Positions 1 to 5,988 of a stretch of DNA of 6,066 bases are shown one piece after another. The position numbers were made by a program, and so were the translations under genes. Positions within the stretch are counted from its first letter, which is position 1. Each line of letters begins with the position of its first letter. Source of the DNA: JAKQHY01 sp034429475 (GTDB lineage Bacteria > Chloroflexota > Anaerolineae > B4-G1 > SLSP01); contig DAOUGD010000313.1 in assembly GCA_034429475.1 (NCBI GenBank), forward strand, positions 1 through 6,066. Direction: 5' to 3'. Below the pieces are notes generated by a model. That model was not told where the DNA came from, searched no databases, and was given only the letters and a program-made list of their open reading frames with translations.

Positions 1-31
1 GGGCTGCGCCCGCCCACGAAAAAACACCCTC

Positions 32-60
32 CCGAAAGCGGCTTCAGCCGCGAGGTTCGG
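32..60. repeat. REP-like palindromic hairpin upstream of the peptidase gene
   Basis: The core at 38-51 reads GCGGC-TTCA-GCCGC, a perfect 5-bp stem with a 4-nt loop. It is flanked by a second complementary pair, CCGAA at 32-36 and TTCGG at 56-60, so the whole segment can fold as a stem with an asymmetric internal loop. No T-tract follows on either strand, which argues against a classical intrinsic terminator. The same core with one base changed occurs inside the element near the right end of the window (6012-6025, read on the minus strand). This suggests a dispersed palindromic family, but two copies are too few to be sure. Confidence 0.45.
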
Positions 61-80
61 CCTGGCGGCGCATCGTCGCC

Positions 81-103
81 ATAATTTTCGGATAGATTCT
101 TAG
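81..103 (+). promoter_or_regulatory. AT-rich patch, possible promoter of the peptidase gene
   Basis: This AT-rich stretch lies in otherwise GC-rich sequence 25-47 bases before the ATG at 128. It contains TAGATT at 93-98, a 4/6 match to a -10 hexamer. No recognisable -35 box lies 16-18 bases upstream, so only the location and base composition support a promoter. Apart from this patch and the hairpin at 32-60, I see nothing else in 1-110. Confidence 0.22.
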
Positions 104-116
104 CGCACCCTTTGAG

Positions 117-121
117 AGGAG
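117..121 (+). promoter_or_regulatory. Ribosome binding site for the ATG at 128
   Basis: AGGAG, within GAGAGGAG at 114-121, sits six bases before the ATG at 128. That is a strong Shine-Dalgarno site at good spacing. It matters because the long peptidase frame has no comparable site before its first available start, the GTG at 222. The real gene therefore most likely begins at 128, and the reading frame has been broken between the two. Confidence 0.75.
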
Positions 122-127
122 CACACA

Positions 128-238
128 ATGACATCCCCAAAACCGAAGGAGCACACGCCCGAGGCTGCCCGCTACCGGCCAACGCCGCGGGACATGATTA
201 TGCTGGAAACCCCCCTTCGACGTGAAAGTCTCGCCTGA
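128..238 (+). pseudogene. Out-of-frame N-terminus of the S9 peptidase (frameshifted leader)
   Basis: From the ATG at 128 the frame encodes 36 residues (MTSPKPKEHTPEAARYRPTP...) and stops at TGA 236-238. Its first 28 or so residues look like the missing start of the downstream peptidase. Removing one C from the C6 run at 210-215 gives ...MLETPFDVKVSPDGRWVAV..., a natural continuation into the first propeller blade. The repaired product would be 724 residues. The N-terminus is charged and Pro-rich, without a hydrophobic signal segment, so a cytoplasmic enzyme is expected. A sequencing or assembly indel in the homopolymer is the simplest cause. A real mutation, or +1 slippage on the proline codons, is possible. 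Confidence 0.7.
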
Positions 239-2303
239 TGGCCGATGGGTCGCCGTCAACGTGAGCCGCGCCAATTGGAAAGAGGATTGCTACGACCGAC
301 TGTGTTACGTGTACGACACGACCACCGGGCACACGCACCAAGTGACCCACGCCGGCCGCGTCACCCAGATGGAGTGGGCGGGGGACAACACCCTGGCTCT
401 GCTCAAACAGGGCGCGGGCGAAGATAAAGCGCAGCTCTGGCTCTACGAAGAGCTGATCGGCGAGGGCTGGCAAGTGACCGATCACAAAACGGGCGTGCAG
501 TGGTTCAAACCTTTCGCAGGTGGATTCTTGTTCAAGGCCCCCCACCCGGAGCGCGACGAGAAAAAATCCCGCACCGACCGCTTCGGCAAGTACACGCACT
601 TTGAACAGGAGGCCAGCGCCGCCGCGTTGTACTACGTGGGGCTTGAGGAGATGCGCCAATACCAGGCGCAAATCAAAGCAACGACCGAGGATGAAGCAAA
701 AAAGCTGGTGTCGCCGGTGATCGAACTGAGCCAACTGCTGGACGCCCCCCTGGCGATCCAGGGCGTCGTCCCCGCCCCCACCGACGACGCGCTCTACCTC
801 AACGGCTGGCCGCACGACGACCTGGTGTATTACCGGGACAACCGCATCTACTGCATCACGCTGGACGCGCCGGCGGCGTTGGCAGAGTATCTACGACGTG
901 AAGGGGTCAAGAAAGCGGAACAGAAGGCCGGCGACGCGTCCCCCACCCCGGAAGGCCACGCAGAGAAAAAAGAAGATGTCGCGTACCTGGGCGCTATCAC
1001 GCGCCTGAACTTCCCCGCCAGCGCCGTTGTCACCGGCGTCTCTCCCGACGGACGCCAACTGCTCCTCTCCTACCCGGAGCGCGACAACAAGATGTACACC
1101 CGCGAGGACCTGTGGATCGTGGACGTGGACGCCGCCCTGAGCGCCGCCACGGTCGCGGAGACGCTGCCGCAGATGCGCAACCTCTCCGCCCCGCTCGACC
1201 GCAGTTTCCTGGAGCAGTATTGGACGCCGAACGGCATCTTCGCCTCTTACGTAGATGGGACGGTCATCCGGCTGGCGCGTTTTGACGCAGATCGGCTGAT
1301 GACCCACGTAGACTTACAGGGGATATTCCTGGCGGACAGCTTCCACGTTGCCGCTTCAGGGCACATCGGACTGGTGGGCGCCAACGCCACAACCTATGCG
1401 GAGGTCTACCTCGCGGCCCCGGCTGTCGGCGGCGCGCAACGGCAGGTGAAGCGCCTGAGCCATTTCGGTCAACGGCTTGAGAATTGGGACGTGGGGACGG
1501 TGGAAACCATCCGTTGGACGAGCAAGGACGGCGTCGAAATCGAGGGCGTGCTGCGCAAACCGGCAGATTTTGACCCGACCAAGCCGTATCCCCTGGTATT
1601 CATGGTTCATGGCGGGCCATCCTGGTTCTCGCCCGCGTACCTGCTCACCATTGACGAGTGCAAATACTATCCCGTCGTGCAATTCCTCCACAAGGACGTG
1701 CTGGTTCTCCAACCCAATTATCGGGGTTCTACCGGGCGGGGACAGGCGTTTGGCGAATTGAACGTGAACAACCTGGGCGTCGGCGATCTGTGGGATCTCG
1801 AAAGCGCCATTGAAGCGTTGGCGACTAAAGGCTGGGTGGACCCGGCGCGGGTCGGCTGCATGGGATGGTCGCAGGGTGGCTACATCTCGGCCTTTGCCGG
1901 GCTTCATTCGGACAAATTCAAAGCGGTCTCGGTAGGGGCGGGCATCGCGGACTGGTACACCTACCACATCAGCAACGACATCCCCTCGTTTACCACGGAT
2001 TACCTTTCCGGCTCGCCGTTCCGCGACCGGGAGCGGTACATCCAGACGGCGCCCATGAGCAACCTGGCAAACGCCAAAACGCCGACGCTCATCCAACACG
2101 GCTCAGACGACCGGCGCGTTCCGCTCTCCAACGCCACGGAACTCTACCGGGGCTTGCAGGAGATGGGAGTGCCCGTGGAACTTTTCATCTTTCCCGGCAT
2201 GGGGCATCCCATCACCAAACCCCGCGAAAACCACGCCGTGATGCACCAAAACCTGACGTGGTTCAGCCACTATCTCCTGGACGAAGCGCTGGAACTGGAA
2301 TAG
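222..2303 (+). CDS. S9-family serine peptidase (prolyl oligopeptidase / acylaminoacyl-peptidase-like)
   Basis: This open frame encodes 693 residues. Residues 1 to about 430 look like the beta-propeller typical of S9 peptidases, with blade signatures V-S-P-D-G-R-W near residue 3 and G-V-S-P-D-G-R near 272. Residues about 430-690 are an alpha/beta-hydrolase domain: HGGP at 463-466 (oxyanion region), NYRGSTGRG at 499-507, the nucleophile Ser550 in GWSQGGY, Asp630 in HGSDDRRVP, and His662 in GMGH. All three catalytic residues are present. Such enzymes cleave short peptides, the propeller limiting access to the active site. Which S9 subfamily and which substrate cannot be told from sequence; the SxGG and HGxxDRRVP style resembles acylaminoacyl-peptidase or dipeptidyl-peptidase relatives. 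The GTG at 222 is only the first start in this frame and lacks a good ribosome binding site. The true start is probably the ATG at 128 (add 31 to residue numbers). No signal peptide is visible. The stop is 4 bp from the stop of the convergent gene. Confidence 0.9.
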   Translation: MKVSPDGRWVAVNVSRANWKEDCYDRLCYVYDTTTGHTHQVTHAGRVTQMEWAGDNTLALLKQGAGEDKAQLWLYEELIGEGWQVTDHKTGVQWFKPFAGGFLFKAPHPERDEKKSRTDRFGKYTHFEQEASAAALYYVGLEEMRQYQAQIKATTEDEAKKLVSPVIELSQLLDAPLAIQGVVPAPTDDALYLNGWPHDDLVYYRDNRIYCITLDAPAALAEYLRREGVKKAEQKAGDASPTPEGHAEKKEDVAYLGAITRLNFPASAVVTGVSPDGRQLLLSYPERDNKMYTREDLWIVDVDAALSAATVAETLPQMRNLSAPLDRSFLEQYWTPNGIFASYVDGTVIRLARFDADRLMTHVDLQGIFLADSFHVAASGHIGLVGANATTYAEVYLAAPAVGGAQRQVKRLSHFGQRLENWDVGTVETIRWTSKDGVEIEGVLRKPADFDPTKPYPLVFMVHGGPSWFSPAYLLTIDECKYYPVVQFLHKDVLVLQPNYRGSTGRGQAFGELNVNNLGVGDLWDLESAIEALATKGWVDPARVGCMGWSQGGYISAFAGLHSDKFKAVSVGAGIADWYTYHISNDIPSFTTDYLSGSPFRDRERYIQTAPMSNLANAKTPTLIQHGSDDRRVPLSNATELYRGLQEMGVPVELFIFPGMGHPITKPRENHAVMHQNLTWFSHYLLDEALELE

Positions 2304-2307
2304 CGCA

Positions 2308-5300
2308 TCACCAGCGGGTGGGACACGCCTTTTCGTTGGCCTGATTCTCTTCGATCAGGAAGCCGGTAGAAATTTCCGAGGGCTGGTTGCACCACAGCGC
2401 GTGGACACCGTTGGAAATTTGCAGCCGACCGTCCGTCACGGTGATGCCGACGCCGCCGTACAGGCTCACACCGACCTCGGCGTAACGCAGACTGGTATAG
2501 TCAATTGCCACGTCCGCGCCCGCGCCGACGACCAGCCCCAGCCAGTCGCCCGGCGTAGCGGCGATGTTCCCGCCGTCCGTATCGCCGCCCGCGCTGTCGT
2601 CGCGCACCGAAGTCAGCACGACCGGCAGGTGCGCCTGTCCCGGAATCCGCAGCGTGCCGCTGACCACCAACTGCCCGGCGGCATCGGCCTTGATGACCGT
2701 CCCGCCGCCGATACGCAGCGTCACCCCATCGGTGACGACCACGCGCCCCACCAACACCCGCACGGCCTGATCCTTCAACTCGCCCAGCCGCGCCCAGTTC
2801 TGTTCCTGCGTCACCGTGCCGGTCATAATGGCGATGGCGTTCAGGCCGTTGTTGATCAACGTGTTGTTCAACAGTTCTGGCTGCGCGTTTGGAGACAACG
2901 CCACGCCGGGGCCGGCGTTGTCGCTGATCTGATTGTTGCTCAGACGCGGCGCGCCGTTTTCCACCAGCACCGGCGCGTAGCGCACCCAGACGTTCTGCAT
3001 CACCGAGTCGCCGCCCGTCTGATCAAAGACGACGCCCCCCCACGCGCGTTGCACTCCAGGGCGCGTCAGGCCATCCGTGTTGCCGCCGTAGTCGTCATCG
3101 TACAGAGAGGTCAGCACGATGCGAACTTCCGCCGTGCCGCCGCCGGTCGCATTCAGCGCCCCCCGCAATATCAGCCGCCCCGCCGGAGCAAACTTGACCA
3201 CCACCCCCGGCTTGAGCGTCAACGCGGCCCCCTCCTCCACCGTAAGGTCGCCCCGGATGACGCGCACCAACGGCAAGTCCGCCCCCACGTCGCTCCCGGC
3301 CGTGCCCGTCACGACGGCTGCCGCCGTGGGTGTTTTGGCGGCCTTGGGCGTCCCGGTCGCCTGGGGCGTCGAGCCGGCCGCCAGCGTCGGCGTGACCGCC
3401 GCGGCACTGCCAACCGGCGTCATCTCGGCAAACATGATGTCTTCCAGCGACAAAGTCTCCGTGGGGCGCTCGGACGGCAGAATCTCGCAAAGCAGCGGCT
3501 CCCACTCCGGCGCGCCCGCGCCGATGACCGACCCAGCGCGAATCTCCAACGCATTCGGGCGATTGTCGCGCAGGCGCAGCTTCTCCAACCCCGGCGTCGA
3601 GGCGCCGTCCATGCTGATCGGGTAGCCGTCGGAATCGGCAATCGTCACGTTGGTCAACTTGGGCGAGCTGGCGCGCAGCGTGAGCGCGCCGCGCCGCTGC
3701 CCGGCGTAGGAAACCGTCACGTCGCTCAACGCACACTCGTCACTGCTCTGGTGAAACGTGATGCCGCCCCAATCCCCCGGCTGCGGCGGGCGCGACTCCC
3801 GCACACTATTGCCGCCCACAGCGTCGCGGCTGTCGTAGACGGACGTGAAGTGCGCGCCCTCGGCGTGCAGCGCGCCGCGCACCCACAGCCCCGACACCCG
3901 GTACGGGCCAGCCCACACTTTGACCACAGCGCCCGGCGCGATGTCCAGCGTCGTATCCGCGCCCACCGTGAGCAACCCGGCGATGACGTAGGGAATGGCT
4001 TGCTTCTGCCAGAAAATCTTGCCGGAAGCCAACGCCCCCTGACGGACTTCCACTCCCGCGAACGGATTGTCTCGCAAATGCAAGTTCAGAGAGAGATCGG
4101 GGAACACGTTGCCGTCCGCACTGATGGGGAAAAGCGCGCTGTTCGCAATGGTGACGTTCGCCAACGTCGGCGCGCTGTTATCCAGGTACAAGGCGCGCTC
4201 ACCGGCGAAATGAATTTCCGCATGGCTCAACAGCGTGTCCTGCTGCACCCCGTGAAAGCGGACGCCGGTCCAACTCCCCGGCGTCTGTTGCGCCGACGTC
4301 AACAGCACCGGCGCGTCGAACGTCCCACAGAGGTAGAGCGCGCCATAAACCTCCAACGCCGTTCCCGGCGCAAAGATCAACTGCGCGCCTGACTCAACCA
4401 ACAGGCGTTGCCCAGGCGAGATGACCAACGTCTCGCGGATTACGTACTCGGCGCCGGAGGTGTAGATGGTGTTGGCGGACAACGTGGGGCTGAGGACTTC
4501 GCCGGGAGGCTGCATCACGTAGCCGGTGCGATCCAGGGCCGCACACTGCGCCGCCACCCGTTCCGCTGGGGGTTTCGTCACTTCGCGCGTCGTGATGACG
4601 ATCACAATCGCTGCGATAAGGGCCAGGTCAATCATCCCGAAAATGCCGAACAACGTCCGCAAGTCAAACAAGCGAAAGCCGCGCCGCGCCGCCGGCCCAA
4701 CCTCGACGGACTCAACCGCCGCCGCGCGTTTGGCGTCACGCTTTTTGGCGCGCCGGCCGCGTTTATCCTGGGCGACCTCGGCGGGCGCCGCCTCAAGCGG
4801 GGTTTCCTCCTCCAACGGGCCGCCGGCGGGGAACGCCGCCGGCGCCGCAACCACCGGCGGGGGCTGGAAGCGCGACATCCGCTGGCGATCCAACAGGCTC
4901 ACGCGCTGCGGCGGGGCCGCCGGTTCTTCCGGCGCCTCCTCTGCCACAGGAACGGTGAAGGGCGACGCCGTGGGTGAAGCGGCAGCCGGGAGGCCCTCCC
5001 CCAAGGCCCGCTTCAAATCGTCGTCCAGGATGAAGGCAGGAGCGTCGGCAGCGCCTTGACCGGCCGGCGCAACGCCCGCTCCCAGTTCGGGCGGGACGAC
5101 TTCAGCCTTTTCCTCTTCGCCCCACAGTTGGTCAAAGTTCCATCCGGCGCTTTCCGTCTCCGCGGCAGGCGCCACTTCGGGTGCGGCGGCGTCGGCTTCG
5201 GCGGAGGTCCCCCACGCGGCGTCGAGGCTCCAACCGGTCTCGGCTTCTTCGGCGGCGGACTCCACCTGCCAGGGCGGCGGCGCCACTTCCTCTTCCGCCT

Positions 5301-5919
5301 CAGTCTCCGCGCCCCAGGCCGATGCAAAATTCCAGGCCGGTTCAGCCTCCGGCGCTTCCTCCGCAAAGGGAGACCCGACGCCCAGAGGCTCCAGCCCCCA
5401 CAGCGTCGCCGGCGCCACCGAGTCCTCGTCCGCCTCAGCCGGTTCACGCTCCCAGGGCGGCGCTTCTTCGGTCGTTTCGGCTTCGGCCTCGACGCCCCAG
5501 GTGGGCGTAAAGCCCCACACAAGTTCCGCCTCGGACTCGACGGCCGGCCCCGCTTCAGCTTCGGCGTCCGTTTCCACTTCCCACGGCGAAGCCGCACTCC
5601 AGGCCGGGGCAGCGGCCCCTGGCGTCTCCGCTTCCGGCTCGAGTTCCGGTTCAGGCTCAGGTTCGGGGGTGGGCGACGGCGATGGAACGGCGGCGGTAAG
5701 CGTCTGGATCGCACGCTGTACGAGAGTGTTGTTGGGGTTGATGCGCAGCGCCTGCTTCAGGCAGTCCACGCGCCGCGCCGGGTCGTCCATCACCTGCGCC
5801 ATCCAAATCCATGCCGTTTCGTTATTGGGGTCACGCTGCACTGCCCGCACCAGGTAGGCGCGCGCTGCGGCGTTGTCGCCGGACTTTGCTGCTTGTATCC
5901 CTAGCTGGAGTTCGTCCAT
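2308..5919 (-). CDS. TPR / single-pass membrane / right-handed beta-helix surface protein
   Basis: This 1203-residue protein has five parts. Residues 3-72 form about two TPR helix pairs (RAVQRDPNNETAWIWM, KQALRINPNN). Residues 76-385 are a Pro/Ala/Glu-rich, probably disordered linker with repeated W-x5-W motifs. Residues 386-416 are basic (KRGRRAKKRDAKR). Residues 422-443 are a hydrophobic helix ending IAAIVIVITT. Residues 483-1175 are four diverged beta-helix modules built on 'L-x-V-x-G-x-L', 'P-V-x-L-T-S' and 'W-x-G-x-x-F' strands. The positive-inside rule puts the TPR and linker in the cytoplasm and the beta-helix outside, as a type II signal anchor with no cleaved signal peptide. Beta-helices of this kind often bind or cleave polysaccharide or serve as surface adhesins. 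I see no catalytic motif, so a binding or scaffold role is inferred. The start ATG at 5919 has a strong ribosome binding site. Several antisense frames across this gene are GC-driven shadows. Confidence 0.88.
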   Translation of the reverse strand: MDELQLGIQAAKSGDNAAARAYLVRAVQRDPNNETAWIWMAQVMDDPARRVDCLKQALRINPNNTLVQRAIQTLTAAVPSPSPTPEPEPEPELEPEAETPGAAAPAWSAASPWEVETDAEAEAGPAVESEAELVWGFTPTWGVEAEAETTEEAPPWEREPAEADEDSVAPATLWGLEPLGVGSPFAEEAPEAEPAWNFASAWGAETEAEEEVAPPPWQVESAAEEAETGWSLDAAWGTSAEADAAAPEVAPAAETESAGWNFDQLWGEEEKAEVVPPELGAGVAPAGQGAADAPAFILDDDLKRALGEGLPAAASPTASPFTVPVAEEAPEEPAAPPQRVSLLDRQRMSRFQPPPVVAAPAAFPAGGPLEEETPLEAAPAEVAQDKRGRRAKKRDAKRAAAVESVEVGPAARRGFRLFDLRTLFGIFGMIDLALIAAIVIVITTREVTKPPAERVAAQCAALDRTGYVMQPPGEVLSPTLSANTIYTSGAEYVIRETLVISPGQRLLVESGAQLIFAPGTALEVYGALYLCGTFDAPVLLTSAQQTPGSWTGVRFHGVQQDTLLSHAEIHFAGERALYLDNSAPTLANVTIANSALFPISADGNVFPDLSLNLHLRDNPFAGVEVRQGALASGKIFWQKQAIPYVIAGLLTVGADTTLDIAPGAVVKVWAGPYRVSGLWVRGALHAEGAHFTSVYDSRDAVGGNSVRESRPPQPGDWGGITFHQSSDECALSDVTVSYAGQRRGALTLRASSPKLTNVTIADSDGYPISMDGASTPGLEKLRLRDNRPNALEIRAGSVIGAGAPEWEPLLCEILPSERPTETLSLEDIMFAEMTPVGSAAAVTPTLAAGSTPQATGTPKAAKTPTAAAVVTGTAGSDVGADLPLVRVIRGDLTVEEGAALTLKPGVVVKFAPAGRLILRGALNATGGGTAEVRIVLTSLYDDDYGGNTDGLTRPGVQRAWGGVVFDQTGGDSVMQNVWVRYAPVLVENGAPRLSNNQISDNAGPGVALSPNAQPELLNNTLINNGLNAIAIMTGTVTQEQNWARLGELKDQAVRVLVGRVVVTDGVTLRIGGGTVIKADAAGQLVVSGTLRIPGQAHLPVVLTSVRDDSAGGDTDGGNIAATPGDWLGLVVGAGADVAIDYTSLRYAEVGVSLYGGVGITVTDGRLQISNGVHALWCNQPSEISTGFLIEENQANEKACPTRW
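2395..4473 (-). repeat. Four diverged beta-helix modules (residues 483-1175)
   Basis: Modules begin near residues 485, 642, 882 and 1052. Each has a strand ladder with a 'pG-x-x-(L/V)' turn (VISPGQRLLVESGAQLIF, LDIAPGAVVKVWAG, LTLKPGVVVKFAPAG, LRIGGGTVIKADAAG), then a 'V-x-G-x-L' strand, 'LTS' or 'FTS', and a Trp-Gly strand. Modules 2-4 carry an Asp/Gly-rich loop after the 'TS' (VYDSRDAVGGNSV, LYDDDYGGNTDG, VRDDSAGGDTDGG), which module 1 replaces with a short AQQTPGS. Modules 1-3 are followed by Asn-rich ladder rungs such as PTLANVTIANS and PKLTNVTIADS. The repeat is at protein level; the DNA copies have diverged. Confidence 0.75.
3292..3417 (-). repeat. Thr/Pro/Ala-rich spacer between beta-helix modules 2 and 3
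   Basis: Residues 835-876 read as a low-complexity T-P-rich spacer (TPTLAAGSTPQATGTPKAAK and following) lying between the second and third beta-helix modules. It has no aromatic residues and few charges, so it is likely extended and flexible. It would split the outside part into two beta-helix blocks of two modules each. T-P-rich stretches like this are a common surface-protein linker style and may be glycosylated; that is inference. Confidence 0.65.
4591..4656 (-). other. Transmembrane segment of the beta-helix protein (residues 422-443)
   Basis: Residues 422-443 are hydrophobic apart from one Asp at 431, with the core LALIAAIVIVI at 432-442. They follow a cluster of Arg and Lys at 386-416 and precede the exported part. 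The segment is long enough for one pass. It is the only such stretch in the protein, which fixes the N-in, C-out topology. Confidence 0.8.
5095..5682 (-). repeat. Acidic linker with degenerate W-x5-W repeats (residues 80-275)
   Basis: Within the cytoplasmic linker of the beta-helix protein, tryptophan pairs six residues apart recur at W107/W113, W135/W141, W196/W202, W230/W236 and W260/W266. Typical units are AWNFASAWG, GWSLDAAWG and GWNFDQLWG, each followed by Glu/Ala-rich spacers. Single tryptophans in PPWE (W156) and PPPWQ (W217) lie between some pairs. A PEPEPEPELEPE tract (residues 86-97) opens the region. In a probably disordered segment, conserved tryptophans spaced like this look like short docking motifs. 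That function is inferred. Confidence 0.65.
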
Positions 5920-5926
5920 GGCTTGG

Positions 5927-5937
5927 CTCCTCTCCTC
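5927..5937 (-). promoter_or_regulatory. Ribosome binding site for the beta-helix gene
   Basis: On the minus strand the bases read GAGGAGAGGAG, holding two overlapping AGGAG-type sites. The nearer one ends seven bases before the ATG at 5919, an ideal spacing. This supports 5919 as the start and suggests strong translation initiation. Confidence 0.75.
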
Positions 5938-5958
5938 AAACTGTCAACCCTCGTTCTG

Positions 5959-5988
5959 GTAATGGCAGAGTGTTATTATTCTCGTCAA
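5959..5988 (-). promoter_or_regulatory. Possible weak promoter spanning the element edge
   Basis: On the minus strand TTGACG at 5983-5988 (5/6 to a -35 box) is followed after 18 bases by CATTAC at 5959-5964 (3/6 to a -10 box). This would give a leader of roughly 30 bases before the ATG at 5919. The -35-like box lies in the left arm of the inverted-repeat element and the -10-like box straddles its outer edge. The match is weak and could be chance. Confidence 0.2.

Noticed and set aside
1356..2099. Open frame of 247 codons on the minus strand opposite the peptidase catalytic domain
   Set aside because: The plus strand here carries the conserved HGGP, GWSQGGY and HGSDDRRVP motifs. The antisense product has no recognisable features.
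2286..2306. GCGCT...AGCGC stem at the end of the peptidase gene as an intrinsic terminator
   Set aside because: The stem is only five pairs with a loop of about 11 bases and no T-run directly after it. The nearby TTTT at 2330-2333 follows other weak stems only.
2401..4392. Long open frame of 663 codons on the plus strand, antisense to the beta-helix gene
   Set aside because: Its product is Arg/His/Ala-rich without domain signatures, as expected for the complement of a GC-rich gene. The opposite strand encodes clear TPR, membrane and beta-helix parts.
5622..5682. Pro/Glu codon tract as a DNA microsatellite or phase-variation tract
   Set aside because: The codons vary too much to give a perfect repeat unit. 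It is better explained as protein-level low complexity in the linker.
5056..5904. Open frame of 282 codons on the plus strand opposite the TPR and acidic linker
   Set aside because: Gly/Arg/Phe-rich low-complexity product that mirrors the Glu/Ala/Pro-rich linker on the minus strand; no domain and no convincing start signal.
5919..5947. TTGACA at 5942-5947 (minus strand) as the -35 box of the beta-helix gene
   Set aside because: A -10 box 17 bases downstream would fall at 5919-5924, overlapping the start codon and ribosome binding site, and the bases there (AAGCCA) do not resemble one.
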